Shown here: positions 41,554 through 50,262 of the stretch, in pieces
Layout: every line of letters begins with the position of its first letter
How positions within the stretch are numbered: position 1 is the stretch's first letter
Position numbers and translations under genes: made by a program
From: an uncultured Bacteroidota bacterium
GTDB lineage: Bacteria; Bacteroidota; Bacteroidia; Flavobacteriales; Flavobacteriaceae
DNA length: 64,000 nucleotides
Assembly: GCA_902602415.1 (NCBI GenBank)
Contig: CACKQW010000004.1
Location: forward strand, 55,497 to 119,496
Direction of reading: 5' to 3'
Notes under the pieces: model-generated
Seen by the model: only the letters and a program-made list of their open reading frames with translations
The model's database searches: none
Told to the model about the DNA's origin: nothing

Positions 41554-42363
41554 TTAAATCCTTTCGTATGTTTTTTGAACAAACAAGATTGAGCCGTCAG
41601 AGCTAGGGTAATCGTAACTGACATTTATTATATTTCCATTGACTTGAAAATCGATTGTTAATTGTAAGCTAGTATCTGTATCATTAACCTCTCCACCACA
41701 AAAATTTATATCACTTATTTGATTAATTATTACAGTAGAACCAGAATCATATAAAACATTCCAAGTCTCTGAGCTGTATATACTACACGAGTTAAATCCG
41801 CAAGATATACTGTCATTGAAATCATTTATAAGTAGAAGTGTTGGAGAAACAACTATAGTAGATTTAAGTTGACACTCTGATAAATTTAAATCAAAACCAT
41901 CTTGTGACTCAGAGACTAAACGCCATGTTCCGATAAATTCATTAAATACATAGTTGTTATCCGGAATTGTTTTAGTACCCTTCCAAGTGCCATAATCTGC
42001 AGGAGTAGAGGTGTTATTAACAAAAATTCCAGAGGCTTCATTTCCATACATAACTCCGCTAAAGATTGCTCCGTCTGTCGTATCTCCAGTCGTTAGTGAT
42101 GTATCACCATCAGATGTAACAGGACCTGAAAAAGAATTTATTTCGATACCTTCCGAGCTCATATACTCACCACTAAAATTATTCTGAATGACTGCCCCCT
42201 GCCAAGTTCCTGAACTTAATCCGTCTTCATCAATTGTTTCGTTATAAACTCCAGACCACTCTCCGCTAAATGGATTTTCTAAATTATTATAGTTGTCTTC
42301 ATTATCTCCGCCGCTACAGGCAATAATCATAAGTGTTAGAGCTATTAAAAGGATTTTTTTCAT
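41554..42363 (-). CDS. Hypothetical lipoprotein with lipocalin-like C-terminal domain
   Basis: The 269-residue lipoprotein has a lipobox ending MIIAC (Cys near 15) and an acidic Asn/Asp-rich linker. The N-terminal half (FSGEWSGVYN, GTWQGAVIQNNFSGEYMSSEG) looks like a repeat-rich beta-sandwich. The second half starts FIGTWRLVSESQDGFDLNLSEC and has several cysteines (SECQLKS, CGFNSCS, NFCGG), the pattern of lipocalin-like domains of Bacteroidota. No known function. The ATG at 42363 was chosen to give a clean signal peptide. It converges on the UbiA gene with a 55-bp gap. Confidence 0.75.
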   Translation of the reverse strand: MKKILLIALTLMIIACSGGDNEDNYNNLENPFSGEWSGVYNETIDEDGLSSGTWQGAVIQNNFSGEYMSSEGIEINSFSGPVTSDGDTSLTTGDTTDGAIFSGVMYGNEASGIFVNNTSTPADYGTWKGTKTIPDNNYVFNEFIGTWRLVSESQDGFDLNLSECQLKSTIVVSPTLLLINDFNDSISCGFNSCSIYSSETWNVLYDSGSTVIINQISDINFCGGEVNDTDTSLQLTIDFQVNGNIINVSYDYPSSDGSILFVQKTYERI

Positions 42364-42393
42364 AAAAAAAGTTTTAAAATCAAAAAATTTATT

Positions 42394-42401
42394 CAAAAAT
42401 A
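42394..42401 (-). promoter_or_regulatory. Possible -7 box of the lipocalin-like lipoprotein gene
   Basis: The minus strand reads TATTTTTG, matching TAnnTTTG, 30 bp before the start at 42363. It lies within an AT-rich imperfect inverted repeat between this gene and tRNA-Leu(CAA). Confidence 0.35.
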
Positions 42402-42426
42402 AAAATTTATTTTTGAGTATAAATTG

Positions 42427-42509
42427 TACTCAAGGTGGGAATCGAACCCACACTCTTAAAAAGAACTGGATTTTGAATCCAGCGCGTCTACCAATTCCGC
42501 CACTTGAGC
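42427..42509 (-). tRNA. tRNA-Leu (anticodon CAA)
   Basis: On the minus strand, an 83-nt cloverleaf with acceptor GCTCAAG/CTTGAGT (one G-U pair) and discriminator A. The anticodon stem CTGGA/TCCAG holds loop TTCAAAA, anticodon CAA. The T arm GTGGG-TTCGATT-CCCAC is standard. CCA is not encoded. Confidence 0.95.
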
Positions 42510-42567
42510 GAGCGTGCTAAAGTAAAAAAATAATCAGAATTAAACCTAGTCGTTAAATTAAAATTTC

Positions 42568-42575
42568 TATTTTTG
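42568..42575 (+). promoter_or_regulatory. Probable -7 promoter box for prs
   Basis: TATTTTTG followed by C matches TAnnTTTG. The prs GTG start follows 48 bp later, leaving a normal leader. No clear TTG upstream. Confidence 0.5.
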
Positions 42576-42623
42576 CATCCTACAGATGAGGATTTATAAA
42601 TACTTAACTATCAATATAATAAA

Positions 42624-43565
42624 GTGGCAGTAGTAAACTTAAAAGCTAAAATTTTTAACTGCACCAATAGCATTGACCTAGCTAAAAAAATTTCTAAGTC
42701 TTTTGGAACTGGTCTTGGAAATATTACCATTTCGAGATATTCAGATGGTGAATTTCAGCCATCTTATGAAGAAACTATTAGGGGCACTAGAATATTTATA
42801 ATTGGATCTACTAATCCAAGCTCAGAAAATTTAATGGAATTACTTCTTATGATTGATGCTGCAAAAAGAGCTTCAGCGAGACATATTACAGCTGTTATTC
42901 CTTACTTTGGATGGGCTAGGCAAGATAGAAAAGATAAACCTAGAGTCCCAATTGCTGCAAAAATGATTGCAAAAATGATCGAGTCAGCAGGAGCTACTAG
43001 GTTAATTACAATGGATTTACACGCAGATCAAATACAAGGGTTTTTCCAAATCCCTGTAGATCATTTGTATGCATCGACCATATTTATCCCATACGTATTA
43101 AGTTTAAAGTTAGATAACTTATGTATTGCTTCACCTGATATGGGTGGTTCTAAACGAGCTTATGCATATGCCAAAAACTTGAGTTCTGACGTGGTTATTT
43201 GTTACAAACAAAGATCCAAAGCAAATGTTATCTCTCATATGGAATTAATTGGAGATGTAAAAGGTAAGAATATCGTTCTTGTTGATGATATGGTAGATAC
43301 TGCGGGAACTTTGACAAAAGCAGCTGATTTACTGATTGAAAAAGGAGCTATTTCAGTCAGAGCAATTTGCACACACGCGATACTTTCTGGAGATGCATAC
43401 CAAAAAATTGAACGGTCAAAACTTGAAGAACTAATTGTTACAGATTCTGTTCCTAAAATAAAACCACATTCTAAAATAAAAATATTATCTTGCGCCGATT
43501 TATTTTCTGATGTTATGAAAAGAGTTCATAACAATAAGTCAATAAGTTCAAATTTTATAATGTAA
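42624..43565 (+). CDS. prs: Ribose-phosphate pyrophosphokinase
   Basis: Makes PRPP for nucleotide, His and Trp synthesis. The 313-residue protein has the normal length. Visible motifs are [19 protein letters not shown], the ATP/catalytic region [14 protein letters not shown] (about 98-111), [11 protein letters not shown] and the PRPP-binding loop [20 protein letters not shown] near 220. The start is [14 protein letters not shown] fits family N-termini. rplY follows 10 bp downstream, a classic prs-ctc pairing. Confidence 0.97.
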   Translation: MAVVNLKAKIFNCTNSIDLAKKISKSFGTGLGNITISRYSDGEFQPSYEETIRGTRIFIIGSTNPSSENLMELLLMIDAAKRASARHITAVIPYFGWARQDRKDKPRVPIAAKMIAKMIESAGATRLITMDLHADQIQGFFQIPVDHLYASTIFIPYVLSLKLDNLCIASPDMGGSKRAYAYAKNLSSDVVICYKQRSKANVISHMELIGDVKGKNIVLVDDMVDTAGTLTKAADLLIEKGAISVRAICTHAILSGDAYQKIERSKLEELIVTDSVPKIKPHSKIKILSCADLFSDVMKRVHNNKSISSNFIM

Positions 43566-43575
43566 ATTAAAAATA

Positions 43576-44268
43576 ATGAAATCAATTACAATCAATGGAT
43601 CTAAAAGAGAAAGCGTTGGTAAATCTTCATCAAGATTACTGCGTAATGCTGGACAGGTTCCTTGCGTTTTATACGGAGGAGAAGGGCCAATACATTTCTC
43701 AGCACCAGAATTGGCATTTTCAAAACTAGTATATACAGCAAACGCTTATACAGTTGTAATTGCCTTTGGAGAAAAAGAATCTTATAATGCAGTATTACAG
43801 GATATTCAATTTCATCCAGTTTCTGATAAAATATTACACATAGACTTTTATCAATTATTTGATGATAAAAAAATATCAATGGATATTCCTGTTAAATTAA
43901 ATGGGAACGCAATTGGCGTTAGGTTAGGGGGTAATCTTCAAAGAAATAAAAGAAAGCTTAGAATTAAAGCATTACCAACAAATCTTCCTGACAATATAGA
44001 AATTGATATTTCTGAGTTAAATATCGGAGATAAAGTTTATATAACCGAATTGTTTAATGAAAACTATGAGTTTTTACACCCTGATAACACTGTTGTTTGT
44101 CAGGTGAGAAGAGCAAGAGCTGCATTAGTTGTTGAAACTGAAGAAGGGGAAGGTGAAGAGGGCGAAGAAGGGGCAGAAGAAGGCTCTGAGGAAACTTCTA
44201 AACAGTCTGAAAGCGCTGAAGGAAAAGAATCTTCAGAAGCTAAAGAAGATAAGCCTGCAGATGCTTAA
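43576..44268 (+). CDS. rplY: 50S ribosomal protein L25 / general stress protein Ctc
   Basis: Binds 5S rRNA. The 230-residue protein has the L25 domain at about 1-90 ([48 protein letters not shown]) and the TL5/Ctc C-terminal domain ([37 protein letters not shown]). The end is a very acidic Glu/Gly/Ser-rich tail of about 40 residues, probably disordered. The long form is usual in Bacteroidota. A strong terminator follows. Confidence 0.96.
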   Translation: MKSITINGSKRESVGKSSSRLLRNAGQVPCVLYGGEGPIHFSAPELAFSKLVYTANAYTVVIAFGEKESYNAVLQDIQFHPVSDKILHIDFYQLFDDKKISMDIPVKLNGNAIGVRLGGNLQRNKRKLRIKALPTNLPDNIEIDISELNIGDKVYITELFNENYEFLHPDNTVVCQVRRARAALVVETEEGEGEEGEEGAEEGSEETSKQSESAEGKESSEAKEDKPADA

Positions 44269-44287
44269 TTAAAAAAGAAGTACTACT

Positions 44288-44326
44288 AAAAAAAGCATTC
44301 TGACATTTAGCAGAATGCTTTTTTTT
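44288..44326 (+). terminator. Rho-independent terminator after rplY
   Basis: The stem AAAAGCATTCTG/CAGAATGCTTTT (12 bp, 8-base loop) is flanked by an A run and a T run. It ends the prs-rplY unit and may also act on the opposite strand. Confidence 0.9.
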
Positions 44327-44333
44327 ATTTTTG
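44326..44333 (+). promoter_or_regulatory. Probable -7 promoter box for pth
   Basis: TATTTTTG overlaps the end of the terminator T run, 22 bp before the pth ATG. The coupling of terminator and next promoter is very compact. Confidence 0.45.
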
Positions 44334-44355
44334 TAATCATGATTTATTTTCTAAA

Positions 44356-44913
44356 ATGAAAAAGTTTCTAATTATTGGCCTTGGAAATCCTGGTGTTGAA
44401 TATTCAAAAACTAGACATAATATTGGTTTTGAAATATTGGATTATATCTCGTTAGCAAGAGAATGCAAATTTGAAACTGTTAAGTTAGCAGATATTACAA
44501 AATTTAAAATTAAGGGTAAAACAGTCTTCCTTCTAAAGCCTAATACTTTTATGAATTTAAGTGGTAAGGCTGTCAAATACTGGATGGAAAATCAAAAAAT
44601 TAAATTAGATAATATTTTAGTTATTAGCGATGATTTAAATTTAAAGTTTAGTCAAATAAGATTACGAAAAAAAGGAAGTAGTGGTGGGCACAATGGATTG
44701 GAAAATATATCCCAAGTTCTTGGATCTGAAAATTACTCAAGATTAAGAATAGGAATATCAAATCCTGGGTCAAATCAAATCGATTATGTTTTAGGTAAGT
44801 TCACTGAAAAAGAATATAAATCCATTTTAAAGATATGCCCAGATTTAAATAATTTGATTGAATCATTTGTTTTGAAAGGGGCAGAGTTAACTATGAACTA
44901 CTACAATAATTAA
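44356..44913 (+). CDS. pth: Peptidyl-tRNA hydrolase
   Basis: Recycles stalled peptidyl-tRNA. The 185-residue protein has the typical motifs: IGLGNPGVEYSKTRHNIGFEIL with the catalytic His (about residue 22), FLLKPNTFMNLSGKAV, ISDDLNLKFSQIRLRKKGSS and GGHNGLENI. Length is normal. It is followed after 10 bp by ribF. Confidence 0.97.
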   Translation: MKKFLIIGLGNPGVEYSKTRHNIGFEILDYISLARECKFETVKLADITKFKIKGKTVFLLKPNTFMNLSGKAVKYWMENQKIKLDNILVISDDLNLKFSQIRLRKKGSSGGHNGLENISQVLGSENYSRLRIGISNPGSNQIDYVLGKFTEKEYKSILKICPDLNNLIESFVLKGAELTMNYYNN

Positions 44914-44923
44914 CCTATTCGCT

Positions 44924-45859
44924 TTGATTTCTAAGGACTTTGAAAAATTTAATCACAACTATCCATCAGTTATTACTGTTGGTACCTTTGATGGCATACA
45001 CCTTGGTCATCAGCAACTGATAAAAAAAGTAATTGAAGTTTCAAAAGCTGAGCAATCAAAATCAATTGTATTGACATTTGATCCACATCCTAGAAGCGTA
45101 TTGGAAAACAGTAAAAACATTAGTCTTTTAAATACTTTTCAAGAAAAAGAAAATATTTTAATCCCATTTGGATTAGATTTTTTAGTTAAAAAAAAATTTA
45201 CTGAAGAGTTTTCTAAAATGTCTTCTATTGATTTTGTGAAAAATATTTTGATAGATAAATTAAATCTGAAACATCTTGTAATTGGTCATGACCATCACTT
45301 TGGTAGAAATAGAACGGCTAATATTACCCAGCTCATGGAGTATTCTAAACAATATGATTTTAAGGTTACACAAGTGGATGCATTTAAGTTAAATGGAATC
45401 TCAGTTAGTTCAACAAAAATCAGAAATCTAATTAAAGAAGGAAACATTGATGAAGCAAATAGATTTCTTGGATATAATATGTTTCTTTCAGGAACTGTTG
45501 TGGCTGGAAAGGGAAGAGGAAAAAAAATGGGATTCCCTACTGCAAATATTCTTTTGGAAAAATTAAAAATCAAGCCAGGGAACGGCGTTTATCTAATATC
45601 ATCAATGTATGCAGGAATTAAAATTTATGGGATGATGAATATTGGTAACAATCCCACTTTTGATGATAAAAGTCCCTCCATTGAAGTCCATTTTTTTGAT
45701 TTTGATCAAAAAATATATGATGAAAATATCCACATGCAAATAATCACACGAATTAGAAACGAAATTAAGTTTTCCGGCTCTGATGAATTAAGTAATCAGC
45801 TCATTGAAGACAAAAAAAAATGTATTGAATTCATCTCAAGAAATAAAAAAAGCCCTTAA
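44924..45859 (+). CDS. ribF: Bifunctional riboflavin kinase / FAD synthetase
   Basis: Turns riboflavin into FMN and FAD. The 311-residue protein has an N-terminal nucleotidyltransferase domain with VGTFDGIHLGHQQLI (HxGH near 27-30), FDPHPRSVL and VSSTKIRNLIKEG, then a riboflavin-kinase domain with GRGKKMGFPTANI and PSIEVHFFDFDQKIY. The start is a TTG codon giving MISKDFEKFN, which fits the family N-terminus. serS follows 20 bp later. Confidence 0.96.
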   Translation: MISKDFEKFNHNYPSVITVGTFDGIHLGHQQLIKKVIEVSKAEQSKSIVLTFDPHPRSVLENSKNISLLNTFQEKENILIPFGLDFLVKKKFTEEFSKMSSIDFVKNILIDKLNLKHLVIGHDHHFGRNRTANITQLMEYSKQYDFKVTQVDAFKLNGISVSSTKIRNLIKEGNIDEANRFLGYNMFLSGTVVAGKGRGKKMGFPTANILLEKLKIKPGNGVYLISSMYAGIKIYGMMNIGNNPTFDDKSPSIEVHFFDFDQKIYDENIHMQIITRIRNEIKFSGSDELSNQLIEDKKKCIEFISRNKKSP

Positions 45860-45879
45860 ATTTAGACTAAAATTAACCA

Positions 45880-47148
45880 ATGCTTAAAACATCATTTCTT
45901 ATATCCAAAAAAGAAGAAGTAATAAAATTATTATCCAAAAGAGGTTTTGATGCAAATGATATGGTTAATGAAATTATTGCATTAGATAAAAAAAGAAAAT
46001 CTATTCAGGTCCAATACGAAGGAATTCTCGCTGAGATTAATTCCATATCAAAAACCATTGGAGAATTATTTCAATCTGGTCAGCCTGCCAAAGCAAAACC
46101 TTTGAAAGATAAGAGTGGTGATTTAAAAAAATCATCTAAAGATCTAGCTATTAGCCTAGAGGAATATCAAAAAAAAATTAATAGCTATTTACTGCAAATT
46201 CCCAATATTCCTCACAAAGATGTTCCTGCAGGAAGTGATGATAAGGATAATAAAATTATATACGAATCAAACACAAGTTTAAACAAAAATCTTACTGAAC
46301 CTCACTGGGATCTTGCAAAAAAATATGATATTATTGATTTTGAGTTGGGAACTAAAATTACAGGATCTGGATTTCCAGTGTACAAAGATAAGGGTGCAAA
46401 ATTGCAGCGTGCTTTAATTTCTTTTTTCCTTGACTGTAATACTGATGCAGGATATGAGGAAGTTCAGATTCCACACCTAGTCAATGAGAATTCAGCATAT
46501 GGCACAGGGCAATTACCTGATAAAGAAGGTCAGATGTATGAAGTTACAAGCGAAAATCTGTATTTGATCCCAACTGCTGAGGTTCCAATTACTAATATTT
46601 TTAGAGACGTAATCATAGATGCATCTAATCTTCCCGTTATGAGGACTGGATATACGCCATGTTTTAGACGTGAGGCTGGAAGCTATGGGTCAGATGTCAG
46701 AGGCTTAAACAGATTACACCAGTTTGATAAAGTTGAAATTGTCAAAATTGAGCATCCAAAAAAATCATACGATTCACTTCAAAAAATGAAAGATCACATT
46801 GAGGATATTATAAAAAAATTAGAACTTCCCTATAGGATTGTTACTTTGTGTGGTGGTGATTTAGGTTTTACTTCTGCCTTAACTTATGATTTTGAAATAT
46901 TTTCACCGGCCCAAGAAAAATGGCTTGAAGTTTCGTCCGTTTCTAATTTTGAAACCTTTCAATCTAATAGACTAAAAATTAGATTTAGAGACAATGAAGG
47001 AAATATTGATTTAGTACATACGTTAAACGGAAGTGCTTTAGCTTTACCAAGAGTACTGGCTGCTATTTTGGAAAATAATCAATCTGATGATGGAATAAAA
47101 GTTCCGAAAGCATTGCAGAAATATACTGGATTTTCCTTTATAAAATAA
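45880..47148 (+). CDS. serS: Serine--tRNA ligase
   Basis: Class II synthetase of 422 residues. An N-terminal coiled-coil arm (about 25-110, rich in Lys/Glu/Leu) reaches the tRNA long arm. The catalytic core has motif 2 FRREAGSYGSDVRGLNRLHQ (about 259-278) and motif 3 ALALPRVLAAILENNQ near the end; the AEVP block gives the Ser pocket region. Length is normal. rsmA follows 7 bp downstream. Confidence 0.97.
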   Translation: MLKTSFLISKKEEVIKLLSKRGFDANDMVNEIIALDKKRKSIQVQYEGILAEINSISKTIGELFQSGQPAKAKPLKDKSGDLKKSSKDLAISLEEYQKKINSYLLQIPNIPHKDVPAGSDDKDNKIIYESNTSLNKNLTEPHWDLAKKYDIIDFELGTKITGSGFPVYKDKGAKLQRALISFFLDCNTDAGYEEVQIPHLVNENSAYGTGQLPDKEGQMYEVTSENLYLIPTAEVPITNIFRDVIIDASNLPVMRTGYTPCFRREAGSYGSDVRGLNRLHQFDKVEIVKIEHPKKSYDSLQKMKDHIEDIIKKLELPYRIVTLCGGDLGFTSALTYDFEIFSPAQEKWLEVSSVSNFETFQSNRLKIRFRDNEGNIDLVHTLNGSALALPRVLAAILENNQSDDGIKVPKALQKYTGFSFIK

Positions 47149-47155
47149 TTTAGGT

Positions 47156-47929
47156 TTGAATTTTGTAAAACCAAAAAAATCTTTAGGTCAGCACTTTTTA
47201 ACTGATAAGAATGTTGCAAAAAAAATTACTGAATCATTAAAGCCAAAAACGAAAAATGTTTTAGAAATTGGGCCGGGAACTGGTGTTTTAACAAGTTATT
47301 TACTTACAAAAAAATATAATTTAATTCTTGTAGAAATTGATCATGAATCTGTAGCTTTTCTAATTAATAGCTTATTGGTCGATGAAAAAATTATTATTAA
47401 AAGAGATTTCTTAAAATTAGAGTTGTCCACTATTTTCTCTGGAAATAATTTTTCAATAATTGGAAATTTTCCATATAATATTTCTTCTCAGATTATATTT
47501 AAAATTATAGAGAACAAGCAGTTCATCTCTGATATGTGCGGCATGTTTCAGTTGGAAGTTGCAAAAAGAATTTGTGAAAAGTCTGGATCAAAAATATATG
47601 GTATTTTATCTGTTTTGACACAAGCATTTTTTGAAACTAACTTTTTGTTTACGGTATCTAAAAATCTTTTTTATCCAGTCCCTAACGTAGAATCTGCTGT
47701 AATTTCACTAAAGAGAAAAGAAAATTTTGATCTTGAGTGTAATGAATTGTTATTTTTTAGAGTAGTGAAGCTTTGCTTTCAACAAAGAAGAAAAAAAATT
47801 AGAAATGGTTTAAAAACACTTAATTTATCAAATAATTTGAGAGAAGATGCTATCTTTGATAAAAGACCTGAGCAATTATCCGTCACTGATTTTATTAGGT
47901 TAACTTGCTCAATTGAAAATGACATTTAA
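47156..47929 (+). CDS. rsmA: 16S rRNA (adenine(1518)-N6/adenine(1519)-N6)-dimethyltransferase
   Basis: Adds four methyl groups to two adjacent adenines in the 3' end loop of 16S rRNA (KsgA). The 257-residue protein starts from TTG and has KKSLGQHFLTDKNVA, the SAM loop LEIGPGTGVLTSYLL (about 37-51) and the N6A active-site motif IGNFPYNISSQIIF (about 101-114). The C-terminal helical domain contains CFQQRRKKIRNGLK. Length is normal. Confidence 0.96.
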   Translation: MNFVKPKKSLGQHFLTDKNVAKKITESLKPKTKNVLEIGPGTGVLTSYLLTKKYNLILVEIDHESVAFLINSLLVDEKIIIKRDFLKLELSTIFSGNNFSIIGNFPYNISSQIIFKIIENKQFISDMCGMFQLEVAKRICEKSGSKIYGILSVLTQAFFETNFLFTVSKNLFYPVPNVESAVISLKRKENFDLECNELLFFRVVKLCFQQRRKKIRNGLKTLNLSNNLREDAIFDKRPEQLSVTDFIRLTCSIENDI

Positions 47930-47939
47930 ATCTTCTCGA

Positions 47940-49310
47940 ATGAATCAGGATCAAAAATATAAGAAATTCAAAATATCTGATGAACTTATTGAAAATATAA
48001 TAAAGTTGGTTGATGAATCAAATGATTCCAAGATCGTCAATAACTTTAAAAATTTTCATCATGCTGATATTGCTGAAGTCTTAGAAGAATTGAATTCTGA
48101 CCAAGCAACTTACATAATTAAACTTCTTGACTCAGAAAAAACATCTGATGTTTTAATGGAATTAGATGAAGATTACAGAGAGAAAATCCTGAAAAATTTA
48201 TCAATAAAAGAAATTGCCGAAGAAGTTGAAGAACTTGATACAGATGATGCAACAGATATAATTCTTGAGCTTTCCAAAGAAAAACAAAAAAAGGTAATAT
48301 CAAAGATCGTTGATGCTGAACATAAAGCTGATATCAAGGAGTTATTAAAATATGAAGAAAACTCAGCTGGTGGATTAATGGCTAAGGAATTAATAAAAGT
48401 AAATGAGAATTGGTCAGTTAACAGATGTATCAAGGAAATTAGGTCACAAGCATCTGAGGTTACACGAGTACACTCAGTCTATGTTGTAAACAACAAAAAT
48501 GTTTTACTTGGAAGACTCTCACTTAAAGATTTACTAGTGGCAAAAGCTAGTTCAAAAATTAAAACAATATTTATTTCTAATGTTGATTTTGTTTTTGATA
48601 CCGATTCAGCAGAACACGTTGCAAGTGTCATGCAAAAGTATGATTTAGGAGCAATTCCTGTTGTTGATGCTAAGAAAAAACTATTAGGAAGAATTACTAT
48701 TGATGATATTGTAGATTTAATTAAGGAGGAAGCTGAAAAAGACTATCAGCTTGCAGCGGGTATCGTACAGGATGTTGATGTAGATGATAGTATCTTTGAA
48801 CTAACAAGAGCTAGACTGCCATGGTTAATTTTAGGTTTAATTGGTGGTATTGGTGCAGCTTTTATTATGGGAGGATTTGATGAAATTCTTATCCAGCATA
48901 AAATACTTTTTTACTTTACACCGCTTATTGCAGCAATGGCAGGAAATGTTGGTGTTCAATCCAGTGCTATTATAGTACAGGGTCTTGCAAACAGTGAAAT
49001 TAAAGGAAGTATAAATAATAGATTAGTCAAGGAGACTTTATTATCTGTTTTAAATGGGGTTATTCTTGCTGTTATTCTTTTTGTCTTTATTTATTTATGG
49101 AAGGACCAATTTTCAGTAGCCCTAGCTTTATCAGTATCACTTGTAGTTGTAATTATTGTTGCTGGAATTATTGGCACATTTATTCCTTTATTTTTAGACA
49201 GTAGAGGTATTGATCCAGCTATAGCAACAGGTCCCTTTATTACTACCAGTAATGATATTTTTGGAATTTTGATTTACTTTTTAGTGGCTAAACTAATTTT
49301 ACAAATTTAA
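47940..49310 (+). CDS. mgtE: Mg2+ transporter MgtE
   Basis: Inner-membrane magnesium channel of about 456 residues. It has an N-terminal MgtE domain with leucine/acid-rich superhelix (HHADIAEVLEELNSD, LDTDDATDIILEL), a CBS pair (VNENWSVNRCIKEIRSQ, DLGAIPVVDAKKKLLGRITI) and about five membrane helices with the conserved GNVGVQSSAIIVQGL and ATGPFITTSNDI. An in-frame ATG at 47913 lies inside rsmA; I prefer 47940 because it avoids most of the 17-bp overlap. The N-terminus is not conserved enough to decide firmly. Confidence 0.93.
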   Translation: MNQDQKYKKFKISDELIENIIKLVDESNDSKIVNNFKNFHHADIAEVLEELNSDQATYIIKLLDSEKTSDVLMELDEDYREKILKNLSIKEIAEEVEELDTDDATDIILELSKEKQKKVISKIVDAEHKADIKELLKYEENSAGGLMAKELIKVNENWSVNRCIKEIRSQASEVTRVHSVYVVNNKNVLLGRLSLKDLLVAKASSKIKTIFISNVDFVFDTDSAEHVASVMQKYDLGAIPVVDAKKKLLGRITIDDIVDLIKEEAEKDYQLAAGIVQDVDVDDSIFELTRARLPWLILGLIGGIGAAFIMGGFDEILIQHKILFYFTPLIAAMAGNVGVQSSAIIVQGLANSEIKGSINNRLVKETLLSVLNGVILAVILFVFIYLWKDQFSVALALSVSLVVVIIVAGIIGTFIPLFLDSRGIDPAIATGPFITTSNDIFGILIYFLVAKLILQI

Positions 49311-49311
49311 A

Positions 49312-49740
49312 TTGAAGAATATTCTAGTATTATGTACAGGTAACTCATGTAGAAGTCAAATGGCACATGGGTATTTAAAAAATATGCTCGCTGCAGAAGC
49401 TAAAGTTTACAGTGCAGGAGTAAAAAAACATGGGTTAAATCGTGATGCGGTAAAAGTCATGGGATTAGATGAGGTTGATATTTCTGACCATACTTCAAAT
49501 TTAGTCGAGGACTATTTAAATATCCATTTCAATTATATTATCACTGTTTGTGATCATGCAAATGAATCTTGTCCAATATTTCCGAATAAAGAAGCAGTTA
49601 AACTTCACAAAAACTTTACTGATCCCTCTAAGATAGAATTTGAAAATGAGCAAAAAAAAATAGAAAAATTCATCTGTGTAAGAAACCAAATCAAAACTTA
49701 TTGTTTGGATTTTGCTAACAAATTTTTTCCTGACAGATGA
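49312..49740 (+). CDS. arsC: Arsenate reductase / low-molecular-weight phosphatase family protein (ArsC, thioredoxin-linked type)
   Basis: The 142-residue protein has the P-loop CTGNSCRS (Cys8 nucleophile, Arg14) at its N-terminus and the VCDHANESCPIFP block, whose two cysteines match the redox pair of thioredoxin-dependent arsenate reductases. A DPSKIE acid loop follows near residue 104. A protein-tyrosine-phosphatase role is also possible. No other arsenic genes are nearby. The start is TTG, one base after the mgtE stop. It overlaps the convergent GNAT gene by 43 bp. Confidence 0.88.
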   Translation: MKNILVLCTGNSCRSQMAHGYLKNMLAAEAKVYSAGVKKHGLNRDAVKVMGLDEVDISDHTSNLVEDYLNIHFNYIITVCDHANESCPIFPNKEAVKLHKNFTDPSKIEFENEQKKIEKFICVRNQIKTYCLDFANKFFPDR

Positions 49741-50174
49741 AATATTTTCCAATCATCTTTTAATTTAGCTCCCTTTTTTTTGTAAAAATCAATTGCATTT
49801 ATATTCCAATCCAATACTTCCCAGGAAACTCTTTTTACTTTTATTTCGTTAGCATAATTTATGACCCTTTCAAATAATAAATTACCGATACCTTTATTTC
49901 TAAAGTTTTTGGTTACAATCAAATCTTCTATGTGAATTGTTTTACCCTTCCATGTAGAAAACCTGTAATATATTAATGCAATTCCAACAATCGAATTTTC
50001 TTTTTCAGCAACAAAACATTTAAAAAGAGGATTTTTTTTAAATCCATGTTTGATGTAATATGCAACATCAATTTCGATTGCATCAGGTTCTTTTTCAAAG
50101 ATTGCAAGTTCTTGAACTAAATCAAAAATCTTTGCCATGTCATTTTCTTTTGCGTCTCTTATTAAAATTTTCAT
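49698..50174 (-). CDS. GNAT-family N-acetyltransferase
   Basis: The 158-residue protein has the GNAT fold: IRDAKENDMAKIFDLVQELA at the start, then IHIEDLIVTKNFRNKGIGNLLFE with the acetyl-CoA-binding RxxGxG/A motif (RNKGIG, about 95), and WEVLDWNINAIDFYKKKGA at the end. It resembles diamine/thialysine acetyltransferases (SSAT-like), whose N-terminal ELAxFE motif it keeps (QELAIFEKEPD). The substrate is not proven. Confidence 0.88.
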   Translation of the reverse strand: MKILIRDAKENDMAKIFDLVQELAIFEKEPDAIEIDVAYYIKHGFKKNPLFKCFVAEKENSIVGIALIYYRFSTWKGKTIHIEDLIVTKNFRNKGIGNLLFERVINYANEIKVKRVSWEVLDWNINAIDFYKKKGAKLKDDWKIFHLSGKNLLAKSKQ

Positions 50175-50240
50175 ATGATTTTTTTATCCATCTCTAAAAT
50201 AGATTAATTATTATTATATACAGAAAAATATAATTTCTAA

Positions 50241-50248
50241 TATATTTG
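50241..50248 (+). promoter_or_regulatory. Probable -7 promoter box for mfd
   Basis: TATATTTG followed by CA lies 14 bp before the TTG start of mfd, in the gap between divergent genes. The leader would be only about 7 nt. Confidence 0.5.
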
Positions 50249-50262
50249 CAAAAATTTATTTA